Positions 52,745 through 61,224 of a stretch of DNA of 64,000 bases are shown here, piece by piece (position 1 is the first letter of the stretch; each line of letters begins with the position of its first letter). Origin of the DNA: Hymenobacter jeongseonensis (GTDB taxonomy: Bacteria > Bacteroidota > Bacteroidia > Cytophagales > Hymenobacteraceae); contig NZ_JADQDQ010000005.1 in the NCBI RefSeq assembly GCF_015694725.1, positions 62,001 to 126,000 of the forward strand. The letters run 5' to 3'. The notes under the pieces were generated by a model. It saw only the letters and a program-made list of their open reading frames with translations. It was not told the DNA's origin and did no database searches. Both the position numbers and the translations under genes were made by a program.

Positions 52745-53515
52745 CTAGCGGCCTGCAACTGCAAGATGCGCGTGGTCGCGGAGCACGGTATGCAGAAATG
52801 CCTCGTCTGGCAGGTCAGTCTGGATACCGGTAATGCCTTTTACTTTATTCGCCAGCTCGTTTATCAGCTGGTAGTTCTGACGAGTGGTGGCCTGGTGCAA
52901 CAATTGGCGCACGAGGGCTACATCATGGTCGGCGAGAATAGCGGCCTGCGGGAATACCGCCTGATAGCCCGGCAACGTGCTGGCTTCGCTGGTCGGGTTT
53001 GGCAGGGCGTGCGGCTGAACGGGGCGCAGCTTGAGCACCGTGGTGCCGGCGGCCATGTCGCCGAGACGCTGCCCGCGGCCACTAGCCGCAATGGCAATGA
53101 TGGCCACCAGCCCGCCGAAAATACCCGTGTCGATAATGCGCAGTAGCCAGCGCAGCAGGTAGTCGCCGAGGCGGGGAGCCGTGCCGTCGAGGCGCATCAC
53201 CTTAATGTTCCGCGCCTTCTTGCCGATGCTCTGGCCGTTGAAGTATACTTCACAAATCAGGTTATAGCACACATAGGGCAGAAAGATGATGACCAGAAGG
53301 ACAATAGCAATTATTCCGGCGGGGTCACGGTAATCGATGGGGGTGCTGGTGGAGCTGCTGTCGTCACCCAGCGCGGCAAAAAGCAGGGCCCAGGCCATGC
53401 CCCAGGCCACGAGCACTACGTTGTCGATGATGGCAGCAGCGATGCGGTCGCCCAAGCTGGCGACTTCATACTCAAGCGTAACGTTTTGGGCCGTGTGGAC
53501 GCGAATGGTACTCAT
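52745..53515 (-). CDS. RDD family membrane protein
   Basis: 256-aa protein with an RDD domain (PF06271): the Arg-Asp motif is represented by ASLGDRIAAAIIDNVVLVAWGMAWALLF, followed by GIIAIVLLVIIFLPYVCYNLICEVYFNGQSIGKKARNIKVMRLDG and a further helix (GIFGGLVAIIAIAA). A soluble C-terminal tail of about 80 residues follows, ending in a helical region. RDD proteins are poorly understood; some move ions. It is divergent from the SpoIIM gene, and both families occur together in MoxR-type clusters, for example in mycobacteria, so it belongs functionally to the region that follows. Confidence 0.92.
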   Translation of the reverse strand: MSTIRVHTAQNVTLEYEVASLGDRIAAAIIDNVVLVAWGMAWALLFAALGDDSSSTSTPIDYRDPAGIIAIVLLVIIFLPYVCYNLICEVYFNGQSIGKKARNIKVMRLDGTAPRLGDYLLRWLLRIIDTGIFGGLVAIIAIAASGRGQRLGDMAAGTTVLKLRPVQPHALPNPTSEASTLPGYQAVFPQAAILADHDVALVRQLLHQATTRQNYQLINELANKVKGITGIQTDLPDEAFLHTVLRDHAHLAVAGR

Positions 53516-53565
53516 GTAACGAAGGGTAGAAAATTTAAGCCCTGAAAAATACGAGCCCGGCGATA

Positions 53566-53596
53566 GATAATACCAGCTGCGGCCGCTGGTATTATC
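53566..53596. promoter_or_regulatory. Perfect inverted repeat, candidate operator between RDD and SpoIIM genes
   Basis: GATAATACCAGC (53566-53577) and its exact complement (53585-53596) flank a 7-base GC-rich spacer. It lies between divergent genes: a minus-strand near-consensus -7 box TAAATTTT (53530-53537) is 29 bases away, and a plus-strand TATCTTTA (53694-53701) lies beyond. No T-run follows, so an operator is more likely than a terminator. Confidence 0.5.
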
Positions 53597-53721
53597 AACT
53601 TAGCATCACGGATGGACACGAACTCTATCCGAGGCATTGTGCAACAGTGGCCAAATTCACGGTTTGGCGTAGCGGCCTGCTGGCAATGGCTCCCTATCTT
53701 TAAGGCCTTCTATTTTAAGAA

Positions 53722-54669
53722 ATGCGAGAAGCCGTTTTTTTGCGCCAGAACCAGGAGCGCTGGCAGCAGTACGAGCGGCAGCCCCCCGCCGGGGCCGACG
53801 AGTTAGCGGCCCGCTTCGTGGCCCTCACCGACGACCTGGCCTTCGCTCAGACGTTCTATCCCAACTCCCCCACTACCGCCTACCTCAACTCCCTCACCGG
53901 CAAGCTGCACCAGCGCCTCTACGCCAACAAGCCCGTCAGCCGCGGGCGCTTTGTTCAGTTTTGGGCCCGGGAGCTGCCGCTGGTGGTGGCCCGCCACCAC
54001 CGCACCCTGGCCATCACGGCCCTGCTTTTCGCGGTGTTCACGTTTCTGGGCGCCTTGTCGGCAGCCTACGACGACTCCTTCGTTCGGGTGATACTGGGTG
54101 ATAGCTACGTCAACCAAACCATTGAGAACATTCGCAAGGGCGACCCCATGGCCGTTTACAAGCAGGAGGGCGAGACGTTGATGTTTCTGGGCATCACGGC
54201 CAACAACATTTACGTGGCGCTCAACATTTTTGTGCAGGGCGTGACCCTGGGCGTGGGCACCATCGTGCAATTGTTTCGCACGGGACTGATGCTGGGTTCC
54301 TTTCAGTATTTCTTTCACCAGTACCACGTGCTGCGGGCCTCGCTGCTCACCATCTGGATTCACGGCACCCTGGAGATTTCGGCGGTTATTGTGGCCGGTG
54401 CGGCCGGGCTCGTGATGGCGCGGGGCCTGCTGTTTCCGGGCACTTACGGCCGGGGCGAGGCCTTCCGGCAGTCGGCGCGCGACGGCTTAAAAATGGCCGT
54501 TGGCCTGGTGCCCATTTTCATTGTGGCGGGCTTTCTGGAAGGATTCGTCACGCGGCACACCGAAATGCCCTTGGGTGTCAGCCTGGCCATCATCGGCGGT
54601 TCGGCGGCGTTCATCGGCTGGTATTTCATTGTGTATCCCATTCGGCTGGCTCGGCGGCTGGCTAGGTAG
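53722..54669 (+). CDS. SpoIIM-like (DUF95) membrane protein
   Basis: 315-aa protein of the stage II sporulation protein M family, here in a non-sporulating organism. N-terminal cytoplasmic part: MREAVFLRQNQERWQQYE and ARFVALTDDLAFAQTFYPNSPTTAYLN, a signature of Bacteroidota relatives. Several membrane helices follow (TLAITALLFAVFTFLGALSAAY, LNIFVQGVTLGVGTIVQLFRTGLMLG, ISAVIVAGAAGLVMARGLL). The family is thought to affect membrane or peptidoglycan remodelling. It heads the 53.7-63.3 kb gene run, which is also its likely transcript. Confidence 0.9.
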   Translation: MREAVFLRQNQERWQQYERQPPAGADELAARFVALTDDLAFAQTFYPNSPTTAYLNSLTGKLHQRLYANKPVSRGRFVQFWARELPLVVARHHRTLAITALLFAVFTFLGALSAAYDDSFVRVILGDSYVNQTIENIRKGDPMAVYKQEGETLMFLGITANNIYVALNIFVQGVTLGVGTIVQLFRTGLMLGSFQYFFHQYHVLRASLLTIWIHGTLEISAVIVAGAAGLVMARGLLFPGTYGRGEAFRQSARDGLKMAVGLVPIFIVAGFLEGFVTRHTEMPLGVSLAIIGGSAAFIGWYFIVYPIRLARRLAR

Positions 54670-54724
54670 GCAGGCCGCCTGATTTCTTTTTCCTTCTTTT
54701 TCTATCGCTCTCATTTCTCCCAGT

Positions 54725-55720
54725 ATGCAAGCAAAGGTTAAGTTCAACCAAGAAGCCGATTTTCGGCGGGAGCGGGATTTTGGGGCCAAGGTTGGGGCCA
54801 CGTTCGAGTTTGTGGTGGCGCAGTTCCGGCCGCTCATGAAGTGTCTGCTTTACTTCGTGTTGCCCGGGGCGCTGCTGGCCGGCATTGGGCTGGGGTTGTT
54901 TATGAGCAACTTTCTGAAAATAATGCCCCAGCTCAGCAGCCAAAACGGCGGGGGGCGCTTGGCTTCCGGCTACCCTGGCAACATGTTCACTACCACGTCT
55001 TTTATGGGCCTAGGAGTGGCCACGCTGGGCTTTCTGGCGGCGTTTGTGCTGCTCTCTTGCACCGTTTATGCCTTTGTGCGGGTGCGCATCAGTATCCCAT
55101 CCACCGAAGTTGTACAGCCGGCCCAGGTCTGGGCTTTTGTGTGGCGCCGGCTGGGGCGCGTAGTTCGGGCCGGGCTGGTTCTCGGCCTGGTGGTGGGGGG
55201 CGGCTCCCTCCTGCTGATGGCGTTTTTGGCGGCCTTATGGCCCGGTTTGGTGGTGTTGGGATTCTTTCCGTTGGTATGGGCCGGTGTCTGCCTCACACTT
55301 TTTTACCCCATTATCTGGATGGAAGACGACGGCGTCATGGCCTCGCTGCGGCGTTCGTTTTACCTCATAAAGGGCAAATGGTGGTCTACCGTGGGCCTGT
55401 ATTTGGTGATGTCGTTCATCACCGGCATCCTGAACTACGTGTTTATCATCCCCTTTTATGGCTTGATGGTAGTGCGCATGATGCTCAAGATACCGGGCTT
55501 CGACTCGGAGATTCTGAGCGTTGGAGCCATGAGCATTTACGCATTGGGCTGGATTTTCACGGCGGTGCTGCCGCTGGTGGCCATGCTCTTTCAATACTTC
55601 AACCTGGTGGAGCGCAAAGATGGCGTGGGCCTAAGCCTGCTGGTGAATTCGCTGGGCCAAACGGCCGCCCCGCAAGTACACAACCGCTCTTACCAACCCG
55701 ACGAAGAGGGTGAATACTAA
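54725..55720 (+). CDS. Polytopic membrane protein of the MoxR-type cluster
   Basis: 331-aa protein with a polar N-terminus (MQAKVKFNQEADFRRERDFGAK) and about six membrane helices (LLYFVLPGALLAGIGLGLFM, TLGFLAAFVLLSCTVYAF, AGLVLGLVVGGGSLLLMAFLAALW, LVVLGFFPLVWAGVCLTLFYP, and a pair near 230-300). The segment IIWMEDDGVMASLRRSFYLIKGKWW resembles the GPDPase-membrane/DUF975-like families. An equivalent membrane protein is present in comparable actinobacterial clusters. Overlaps the next gene by 11 bases. Confidence 0.82.
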   Translation: MQAKVKFNQEADFRRERDFGAKVGATFEFVVAQFRPLMKCLLYFVLPGALLAGIGLGLFMSNFLKIMPQLSSQNGGGRLASGYPGNMFTTTSFMGLGVATLGFLAAFVLLSCTVYAFVRVRISIPSTEVVQPAQVWAFVWRRLGRVVRAGLVLGLVVGGGSLLLMAFLAALWPGLVVLGFFPLVWAGVCLTLFYPIIWMEDDGVMASLRRSFYLIKGKWWSTVGLYLVMSFITGILNYVFIIPFYGLMVVRMMLKIPGFDSEILSVGAMSIYALGWIFTAVLPLVAMLFQYFNLVERKDGVGLSLLVNSLGQTAAPQVHNRSYQPDEEGEY

Positions 55721-56567
55721 GCAGCAGGCGGCATTTCGCAGGTGGACGAAGCGGGCGCTGCTGGCGCTGGTGCTGACAGCGGCCGGTACGGCTGGGCAAG
55801 CCGCAACCCAACCCGACACCACCGTTTCTGCGTCCCAGGCAAAGCACCGTGCCCAGCCTTTGCCGCCCGACCGGACCACGGCTTTGCCCGTGCGCCGAGT
55901 GGATGCTGCCCGCTTGCGTGAGCTGGCTGCCCAGCGTGAGTTTCGTTACGTGGAGCCCGACGCCGACACGGACGCCTGGGATGCCTTTTGGGCGCGGCTG
56001 TGGCGCTGGCTGGGCCGCTTGTTCGGCACCGGTTATTCCTCTGAAAGCACCACCATCTGGCAGAACCTCTTGAAATACGGCTTCTACGCAGCCGTGCTTG
56101 GCACCCTGGTTTATGCCGTGCTGAAGCTTCTGCAAGTCGATATAACGGGCGCATTCGGGCGTTCGGCGCGGCGCGGGCTATTGGCGTATGACATCGCGTC
56201 GGAAAACATTCATGCCGTGGATTATGCCGCCCGAATTGCCGAAGCCGAAGAGGCCGGCAACTTCCGCCTGGCCATCCGCCTGGGCTACCTCGAAGTTCTC
56301 AAACACCTCACCGACCGCGGCTTCATCCAGTGGCAACCCGACAAAACCAACCACGCCTACCTTGCGGAAATCACCACGGGTCCGCTGCGCGACGCCTTTC
56401 GAAGCATCACTCGGCAGTTTGAATACGTGTGGTACGGCGAGCTTCGGCTGAATGCCGCCCTATACGAACAGGCCCGGGCCGGCCAACGGGCCGTGACTGC
56501 CCAACTGACCGGCGCCCGCAACACCGTGCCCGGCACCGTTGCTTTCTCTAATTCCTTGCCCGCGTGA
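55710..56567 (+). CDS. DUF4129 domain membrane protein
   Basis: 285-aa protein. A signal-like N-terminus (WTKRALLALVLTAAGTAGQA), a Pro/Arg-rich periplasmic stretch, WDAFWARLWRWLGRLFG, one membrane helix (LLKYGFYAAVLGTLVYAVLKLL), and the cytoplasmic DUF4129 domain: AARIAEAEEAGNFRLAIRLGYLEVLKHLTDRGFIQWQPDKTNHAY, then FRSITRQFEYVWYGE. This is the usual partner of DUF4350 and MoxR. The GTG at 55710 overlaps the previous stop by 11 bases. Unknown biochemical role. Confidence 0.92.
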   Translation: MNTKQQAAFRRWTKRALLALVLTAAGTAGQAATQPDTTVSASQAKHRAQPLPPDRTTALPVRRVDAARLRELAAQREFRYVEPDADTDAWDAFWARLWRWLGRLFGTGYSSESTTIWQNLLKYGFYAAVLGTLVYAVLKLLQVDITGAFGRSARRGLLAYDIASENIHAVDYAARIAEAEEAGNFRLAIRLGYLEVLKHLTDRGFIQWQPDKTNHAYLAEITTGPLRDAFRSITRQFEYVWYGELRLNAALYEQARAGQRAVTAQLTGARNTVPGTVAFSNSLPA

Positions 56568-58018
56568 TGCCTCAGCTGACAACCTTCCGTTTGTACCTGC
56601 TGGGGATAACGCTGCTGTTTGTGGGCTACGTGGTGCTGGAATACAACCGGCCTAAACCCCTGGATTGGGCCCCAACCTACGCCAACAAGGACAAGATTCC
56701 CTACGGCACCTACGTGCTCTACGACCAACTGCCGCGCCTGCTCGGCACCGATTCCATTGCGGCCGTGCGCCTGCCCGTGTACAGCCAGCTCACGGGCCTG
56801 CGCCCGGACGATGAAACAAGCACCGATGCTCCTGTAATGACCCTCGACTCCACCTTAACTGTGGATGAAGGCGACGCCGGCGTTGCCGAAGAGGAAGAAA
56901 CCAACGAGGAAGTTGCCGATACAGTACTCGTGTCGACGAGCCAAATCGGTTCTGAAGAACAAGCTGAAGATGAGTCCGATGAGCAGCAGGGAGTAGGTGA
57001 TACAGACACTCTTATTTCCGAAATTCCGCTGCGCGCCGGGCAGGCCAACTACCTCTTCGTCAACCAAAGCTTTGAACTAAGCCGGCCCGATTCCCAGGCT
57101 TTGCTTGAGTTCGTGGCCCGGGGCAATGATGTTTTTGTGGCCGCCCAAAACTTCAGCGGCGCGAGCAACTTGCTGCGCAAGCGTCTCGGATTCGGGGTAG
57201 ATGACGTGGAACTGACTACTCACAAAAGCGCCAAAGGCTTGCCCGTACCCGATTCGGTGGAATTGCGCTTCACAAACCCGGCCCTGGCCGGCGTGCGCAC
57301 TTGGCTGCCCGGCGCACGCACGGAGCAGCGCTTCGTGGTGGACTCCGGCCGGGTGGGCCGCACCTTGGCCACCGATGCCAAGGGGCGCGCCGTATTCATT
57401 CGGCTCGATTACGGCCAGGGGCATATCTACCTCTGCAGCATGCCCATTGCCTTCACCAACTACTATTTGCTGCGGCCCCGCACCGCTGGCTTTGCCACGG
57501 CCGCTCTGGCCTACCTGCCCGCCCGCCGCACCTGGTGGGACGAGTACCAGAAGCAAGGCCCCGCGGGCGAGCAGTCGCTGCTGCGCGTGGTGTTTGCGCA
57601 CGAGGCCTTGCGCCAAGCCTACTACCTCACGCTGGCCGGCACGCTGCTGTTTGTGCTGATGGCGGCTCGCCGCCGCCAGCGCATCATTCCCACCATCAAT
57701 CCGTTGCCCAATACCACGCTGCAGTTTACGCGTACCGTGGCCAGCCTCTACCGCCAGGGCAGCAGCCATGCCCTTATTGCCGAGAAAAAAGTTGGTTTAT
57801 TCATGGATTACCTGCGCACCCGTTTTCAGGAAACCAGCCCCGATTTCGGCGATGCGGAATTCCGCGAGCGGCTCAGCCAGAAGGCCGGTGTGCCCCGGAC
57901 CCGCGTCGATGAGTTGCTGCGCATTGTGAACTTTGCCCGCACCGCGCCGCAGATGAGTGACCAGCAATTGCTGCTGCTCAGCAAGGCGTTGAGTGATTTT
58001 AAGAAGGAAGCCAGTTGA
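56567..58018 (+). CDS. DUF4350 domain membrane protein with acidic insertion
   Basis: 483-aa protein: N-terminal helix (LYLLGITLLFVGYVVLEY), DUF4350 start (YANKDKIPYGTYVLYDQLPRLL), a stretch of about 65 strongly acidic low-complexity residues (about 85-150, rich in Glu, Asp, Thr), then the GATase-like remainder (LLEFVARGNDVFVAAQNF, GRAVFIRLDYGQGHIYLCS), a second helix (AYYLTLAGTLLFVLMAA) and a cytoplasmic helical tail (RTVASLYRQGSSHALI). The DUF4129 stop TGA and this ATG share one base at 56567; the GTG at 56564 is an alternative start. Part of the MoxR-type cluster. Confidence 0.92.
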   Translation: MPQLTTFRLYLLGITLLFVGYVVLEYNRPKPLDWAPTYANKDKIPYGTYVLYDQLPRLLGTDSIAAVRLPVYSQLTGLRPDDETSTDAPVMTLDSTLTVDEGDAGVAEEEETNEEVADTVLVSTSQIGSEEQAEDESDEQQGVGDTDTLISEIPLRAGQANYLFVNQSFELSRPDSQALLEFVARGNDVFVAAQNFSGASNLLRKRLGFGVDDVELTTHKSAKGLPVPDSVELRFTNPALAGVRTWLPGARTEQRFVVDSGRVGRTLATDAKGRAVFIRLDYGQGHIYLCSMPIAFTNYYLLRPRTAGFATAALAYLPARRTWWDEYQKQGPAGEQSLLRVVFAHEALRQAYYLTLAGTLLFVLMAARRRQRIIPTINPLPNTTLQFTRTVASLYRQGSSHALIAEKKVGLFMDYLRTRFQETSPDFGDAEFRERLSQKAGVPRTRVDELLRIVNFARTAPQMSDQQLLLLSKALSDFKKEAS

Positions 58019-58030
58019 TTCATTTCTGGA

Positions 58031-58294
58031 ATGTTAACCGTCGAAAAACTTGCCATCCTCATCAAGTACCACTGGAATTTTCGCCAGTTCGAAAAGCAAG
58101 CCACGGTGCCGGAAAAAGCCTTAATGGCGGACATTGATTGGGATGATTTAAGCGAAATATTACAAGACCTAAAGCGCTACCACCACCACCTCGTTTCAAC
58201 GGGTTACGCCCAACAGATTCACGCAAATTTGCTCGCAGTTTGCGCTGATGAAGACACCGCTCAGACTTTCATTGGCTACGCCAGCACGCTATAA
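58031..58294 (+). CDS. Small orphan protein inserted before moxR
   Basis: 87-aa soluble, acidic, mainly helical protein (LTVEKLAILIKYHWNFRQFE, IDWDDLSEILQDLKRYHHHLV). I recognise no domain. GC is about 47% by hand count, against clearly over 60% in neighbouring genes. It begins 12 bases after the DUF4350 stop and its own stop abuts the moxR ATG (58294/58295), so it is likely cotranslated. Intact, which suggests it is maintained. Confidence 0.72.
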   Translation: MLTVEKLAILIKYHWNFRQFEKQATVPEKALMADIDWDDLSEILQDLKRYHHHLVSTGYAQQIHANLLAVCADEDTAQTFIGYASTL

Positions 58295-59326
58295 ATGGAA
58301 AACGAAAATACCTTTCAGACCTCCGGCAACCCCGAATCAGTAGTGGCCACTGCCGAGGCTTCTTTCACGCCGCGCACCGACTTCGCCCGCCTCACGGCCC
58401 AGACGGAAGCCATTCGCGCCGAAATCGGTAAAATCATCATCGGCCAGTCCGATTTGCTGGAGTTGCTGCTCACTGCCGTGCTGGCCGATGGCCACGTGCT
58501 GCTGGAAGGCGTGCCCGGCGTGGCCAAAACCCTCATGGCCAAGCTGCTGGCGCGCACCCTGGAGGTGCCGTTCAGCCGCATTCAGTTCACGCCCGATTTG
58601 ATGCCGTCGGACGTGCTGGGCACGTCGGTATTTCGGCAGAACAAATCGGATTTCGAGTTCCGGCCCGGCCCCATTTTCGCCAGCATCGTGCTGATTGACG
58701 AAATCAACCGCGCACCGGCCAAAACGCAATCCGCGCTGTTTGAGGTGATGGAGGAGCGCACCGTGACCCAGGACGGCACCGCCTATGCCATGGCGGAGCC
58801 CTTCCTGGTGCTGGCCACCCAAAACCCCATCGAGCAAGAAGGCACCTACCGCCTGCCCGAAGCCCAGCTCGACCGTTTCCTGTTCAAGCTGCACGTGGGC
58901 TACCCGACGTTGGCCGAAGAAGTGCAGATTTTGAGCGGCCACCACGCCGGCCAGGGCAGCACCAACTTGGAGGCCGTGCAGCCCATTCTCTCGGCCGCCG
59001 ATTTGCAGGCCCTGCGCCAACAAGTGCGCGAGCAGCGGGTGGAGGCCAACATTTTGGAGTACATCGCCAAGCTGGTGGGCCAGACGCGGGCGCACAAATC
59101 CCTGTATTTGGGGGCTTCGCCGCGCGCTTCCCTGGCTTTGCTCAACGGAGCCAAGGCCCTGGCCGCTCTGCGCGGCCGCGATTTTGTGACGCCCGAGGAC
59201 GTGCAGTTCCTGGCGCCCAGCGTGCTGCGCCACCGCATCATGCTCACGCCAGAGCGCGAGATGGAGGGCAGTACGCCCGACGACGTGGTGAAGCAGATTA
59301 TGCAGAGCGTCGAAGTACCGCGGTAA
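58295..59326 (+). CDS. MoxR-family AAA+ ATPase
   Basis: 343-aa AAA_3 ATPase, a chaperone-like partner of DUF58/VWA-type proteins. Walker A LLEGVPGVAKTLMAKLLA, sensor/Walker B region SIVLIDEINRAPAKTQSALFEVMEE, LATQNPIEQEGTYRLPEAQLDRF and the C-terminal lid (YLGASPRASLALLNGAKALA, FVTPEDVQFLAPSVLRHRI). Flanked closely by the 87-aa gene and a NADAR gene. The target is probably the DUF58 protein encoded two genes on. Confidence 0.96.
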   Translation: MENENTFQTSGNPESVVATAEASFTPRTDFARLTAQTEAIRAEIGKIIIGQSDLLELLLTAVLADGHVLLEGVPGVAKTLMAKLLARTLEVPFSRIQFTPDLMPSDVLGTSVFRQNKSDFEFRPGPIFASIVLIDEINRAPAKTQSALFEVMEERTVTQDGTAYAMAEPFLVLATQNPIEQEGTYRLPEAQLDRFLFKLHVGYPTLAEEVQILSGHHAGQGSTNLEAVQPILSAADLQALRQQVREQRVEANILEYIAKLVGQTRAHKSLYLGASPRASLALLNGAKALAALRGRDFVTPEDVQFLAPSVLRHRIMLTPEREMEGSTPDDVVKQIMQSVEVPR

Positions 59327-59878
59327 ATGAGCTATTCCACTGCGTGGCTGCTCGACCAATTAGCTCAAGGGCACCGGGCCAAATACCTGCTTTTCTGGGG
59401 CAACCAACCCAGTAAAACCGGCGAAATAACCAAGTCTTGCCTAAGTCAATGGTGGCTGATGGATTTTGTGGTAGCGGGCATCACCTATCGGTCCACTGAA
59501 CATTGGATGATGGCTGAAAAAGCTCGCCTATTTGCTGCCCATGAAAGCGTGGCCCAAATCCTAGCGGCCCGTAGCCCCGCAGAAGCCAAGAAACTGGGCC
59601 GTGAAATCGTTGGCTTTGTGCCCGAGGTTTGGGAGAAGCAGAGGTATCAAATCGTTATAACCGGCAACTGGCACAAATTCAGTCAACATAAATCCTTAGC
59701 GAATTTCCTCCTCGGCACCAAAGACCGAGTGTTGGTGGAGGCCAGTCCGGTGGATGCAATTTGGGGCATTGGCTTAGCTGCCGATGCGCCCGAAGCAGAA
59801 GACCCGGAGCGTTGGCTAGGGCCGAATTTATTAGGCTTTGCATTGATGGAGGTTAGAGACCAATTGCGCAATTCATGA
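59327..59878 (+). CDS. NADAR-family N-glycosidase
   Basis: 183-aa protein of the NADAR superfamily (YbiA-like). Characterised members remove ribose from riboflavin precursors or ADP-ribose from guanine in DNA. Signature pieces: YLLFWGNQP, LSQWWLMDFVVAGITYRSTEHWMMAEKARLF, ILAARSPAEAKKLGREI, VTGNWHKFSQHKSLANFLLGT and VDAIWGIGLAAD, with the catalytic WGIG loop. Full length. About 52% GC by hand count, lower than moxR and DUF58. Its ATG starts the base after the moxR stop, and its stop overlaps the DUF58 start by four bases, so it is locked into the operon. Confidence 0.93.
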   Translation: MSYSTAWLLDQLAQGHRAKYLLFWGNQPSKTGEITKSCLSQWWLMDFVVAGITYRSTEHWMMAEKARLFAAHESVAQILAARSPAEAKKLGREIVGFVPEVWEKQRYQIVITGNWHKFSQHKSLANFLLGTKDRVLVEASPVDAIWGIGLAADAPEAEDPERWLGPNLLGFALMEVRDQLRNS

Positions 59879-61224
59879 CCTTTTTTCTTACCCCACGCTT
59901 TTTTCTGGCGCTTGTGGCTCTTGTCGCAGGCTTCGTCACGGCGCTATTTCTGCCGTGGCTGCTGGGGCCGATGCGGATTGTACTCTGCTTGCTTGTCGTG
60001 CTCACGTTCATGGATGCACTACTGCTTTATGCGCCGGCCAAGAACAAATCCGTGCCCGTTTTTGCGCGGCGCGTGATGGGCGACAAACTGGCCAATGGCT
60101 CGGAAAACGACATTCAGATTTACATCGAGAACCATTACCGGTTTCTCATCCAAACGGAGACGATTGATGAGATTCCGCATCAGTTTCAGCGGCGCGATGT
60201 GCTGTTTAATGCGGCCATTAAACCGGGTGAAACGCAGATTATTAACTACCAGCTGCGGCCCACCAAGCGCGGCGAGTACGGGTTTGGGGCGGTGAACATC
60301 TACGCGGCCTCGCCGCTGGGATTGGTGCGCCGCCGCTTCCGCTACGACCAGAACAAGGTGGTGCCCGTGTACCCGTCGTTTTTGCAGATGCGGCAGTACG
60401 AGTTGCTGGCCATTCATAACCGGCTGACGGAAGTGGGCGTGAAGCGCATTCGCCGCGTGGGCCACAGCCTCGAATTCGAGCAAATACGCCCGTACGTGCC
60501 GGGCGACGACCCGCGCAGCATCAACTGGAAGGCCACGGCCCGCCGCGCCGGTACCGGCGCCACCGACGAACTGGTGGTGAACCATTTCCAGGACGAGCGC
60601 GCCCAGCAAGTGTACTGCCTCATCGACAAGGGCCGGGTGATGCGCATGCCCTTCGATGGCTTGAGTTTGCTCGACTACGCCATCAATGCCACGCTGGTGG
60701 TGAGCAACATTGCCCTGCTCAAGCACGACAAGGCCGGCCTCATCACCTTCTCCAACCGCCCCGGCGCTACCCTGGCGGCCGACCGCCGCCCCGGCCACCT
60801 GCTCAAGCTGCTCGAAATCCTGTACCGGCAAAAAACCAAGTACCTCGAAACCGATTTTGAGCTGCTCTACGCCACGGTGCGGGCCCGCATCAAGCAGCGC
60901 AGCCTGCTGGTGCTGTTCACCAATTTTGAAACGCTGCACGGCATGCAGCGGCAGCTCCCCTACCTGCGCCGCCTGGCCAAAGACCATTTGCTGCTGGTTA
61001 TTTTCTTCGAAAACACCGAGCTGCGGGAGTACCTGGATGCCCCGGCGGCCAGCACCGAAGACGTGTACAATCAGACCATTGCCGAGAAATTCGCCCAGGA
61101 AAAACGGCAGATTGTGCTTGAATTACAGCGTTACGGCATTTATTCGCTGCTCACCGCACCCAAGGATTTGACCGTAAACACCATCAATAAATACTTAGAA
61201 TTCAAAGCCAGAGGACTGATATGA
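59875..61224 (+). CDS. DUF58 domain protein
   Basis: 449-aa membrane-anchored protein. Two N-terminal helices (FFLALVALVAGFVTALFLPWLL, IVLCLLVVLTFMDALLLY), then a beta-sandwich region (DIQIYIENHYRFLIQTETI, TKRGEYGFGAVNIYAASPLGLV) and the DUF58/VWA-like core with FEQIRPYVPGDDPRSINWKATARR and VYCLIDKGRVM. Usual partner of MoxR. Start overlaps the NADAR stop by four bases; stop overlaps the GH20 start by four bases. Confidence 0.95.
   Translation: MTFFLTPRFFLALVALVAGFVTALFLPWLLGPMRIVLCLLVVLTFMDALLLYAPAKNKSVPVFARRVMGDKLANGSENDIQIYIENHYRFLIQTETIDEIPHQFQRRDVLFNAAIKPGETQIINYQLRPTKRGEYGFGAVNIYAASPLGLVRRRFRYDQNKVVPVYPSFLQMRQYELLAIHNRLTEVGVKRIRRVGHSLEFEQIRPYVPGDDPRSINWKATARRAGTGATDELVVNHFQDERAQQVYCLIDKGRVMRMPFDGLSLLDYAINATLVVSNIALLKHDKAGLITFSNRPGATLAADRRPGHLLKLLEILYRQKTKYLETDFELLYATVRARIKQRSLLVLFTNFETLHGMQRQLPYLRRLAKDHLLLVIFFENTELREYLDAPAASTEDVYNQTIAEKFAQEKRQIVLELQRYGIYSLLTAPKDLTVNTINKYLEFKARGLI

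Noticed and set aside
58031..61224. Interpreting the NADAR-containing segment as a phage-defence island
   Set aside because: NADAR is linked to defence in other contexts, but here it is embedded in a conserved envelope-type cluster, with no toxin (DarT-like), nuclease or integrase nearby.
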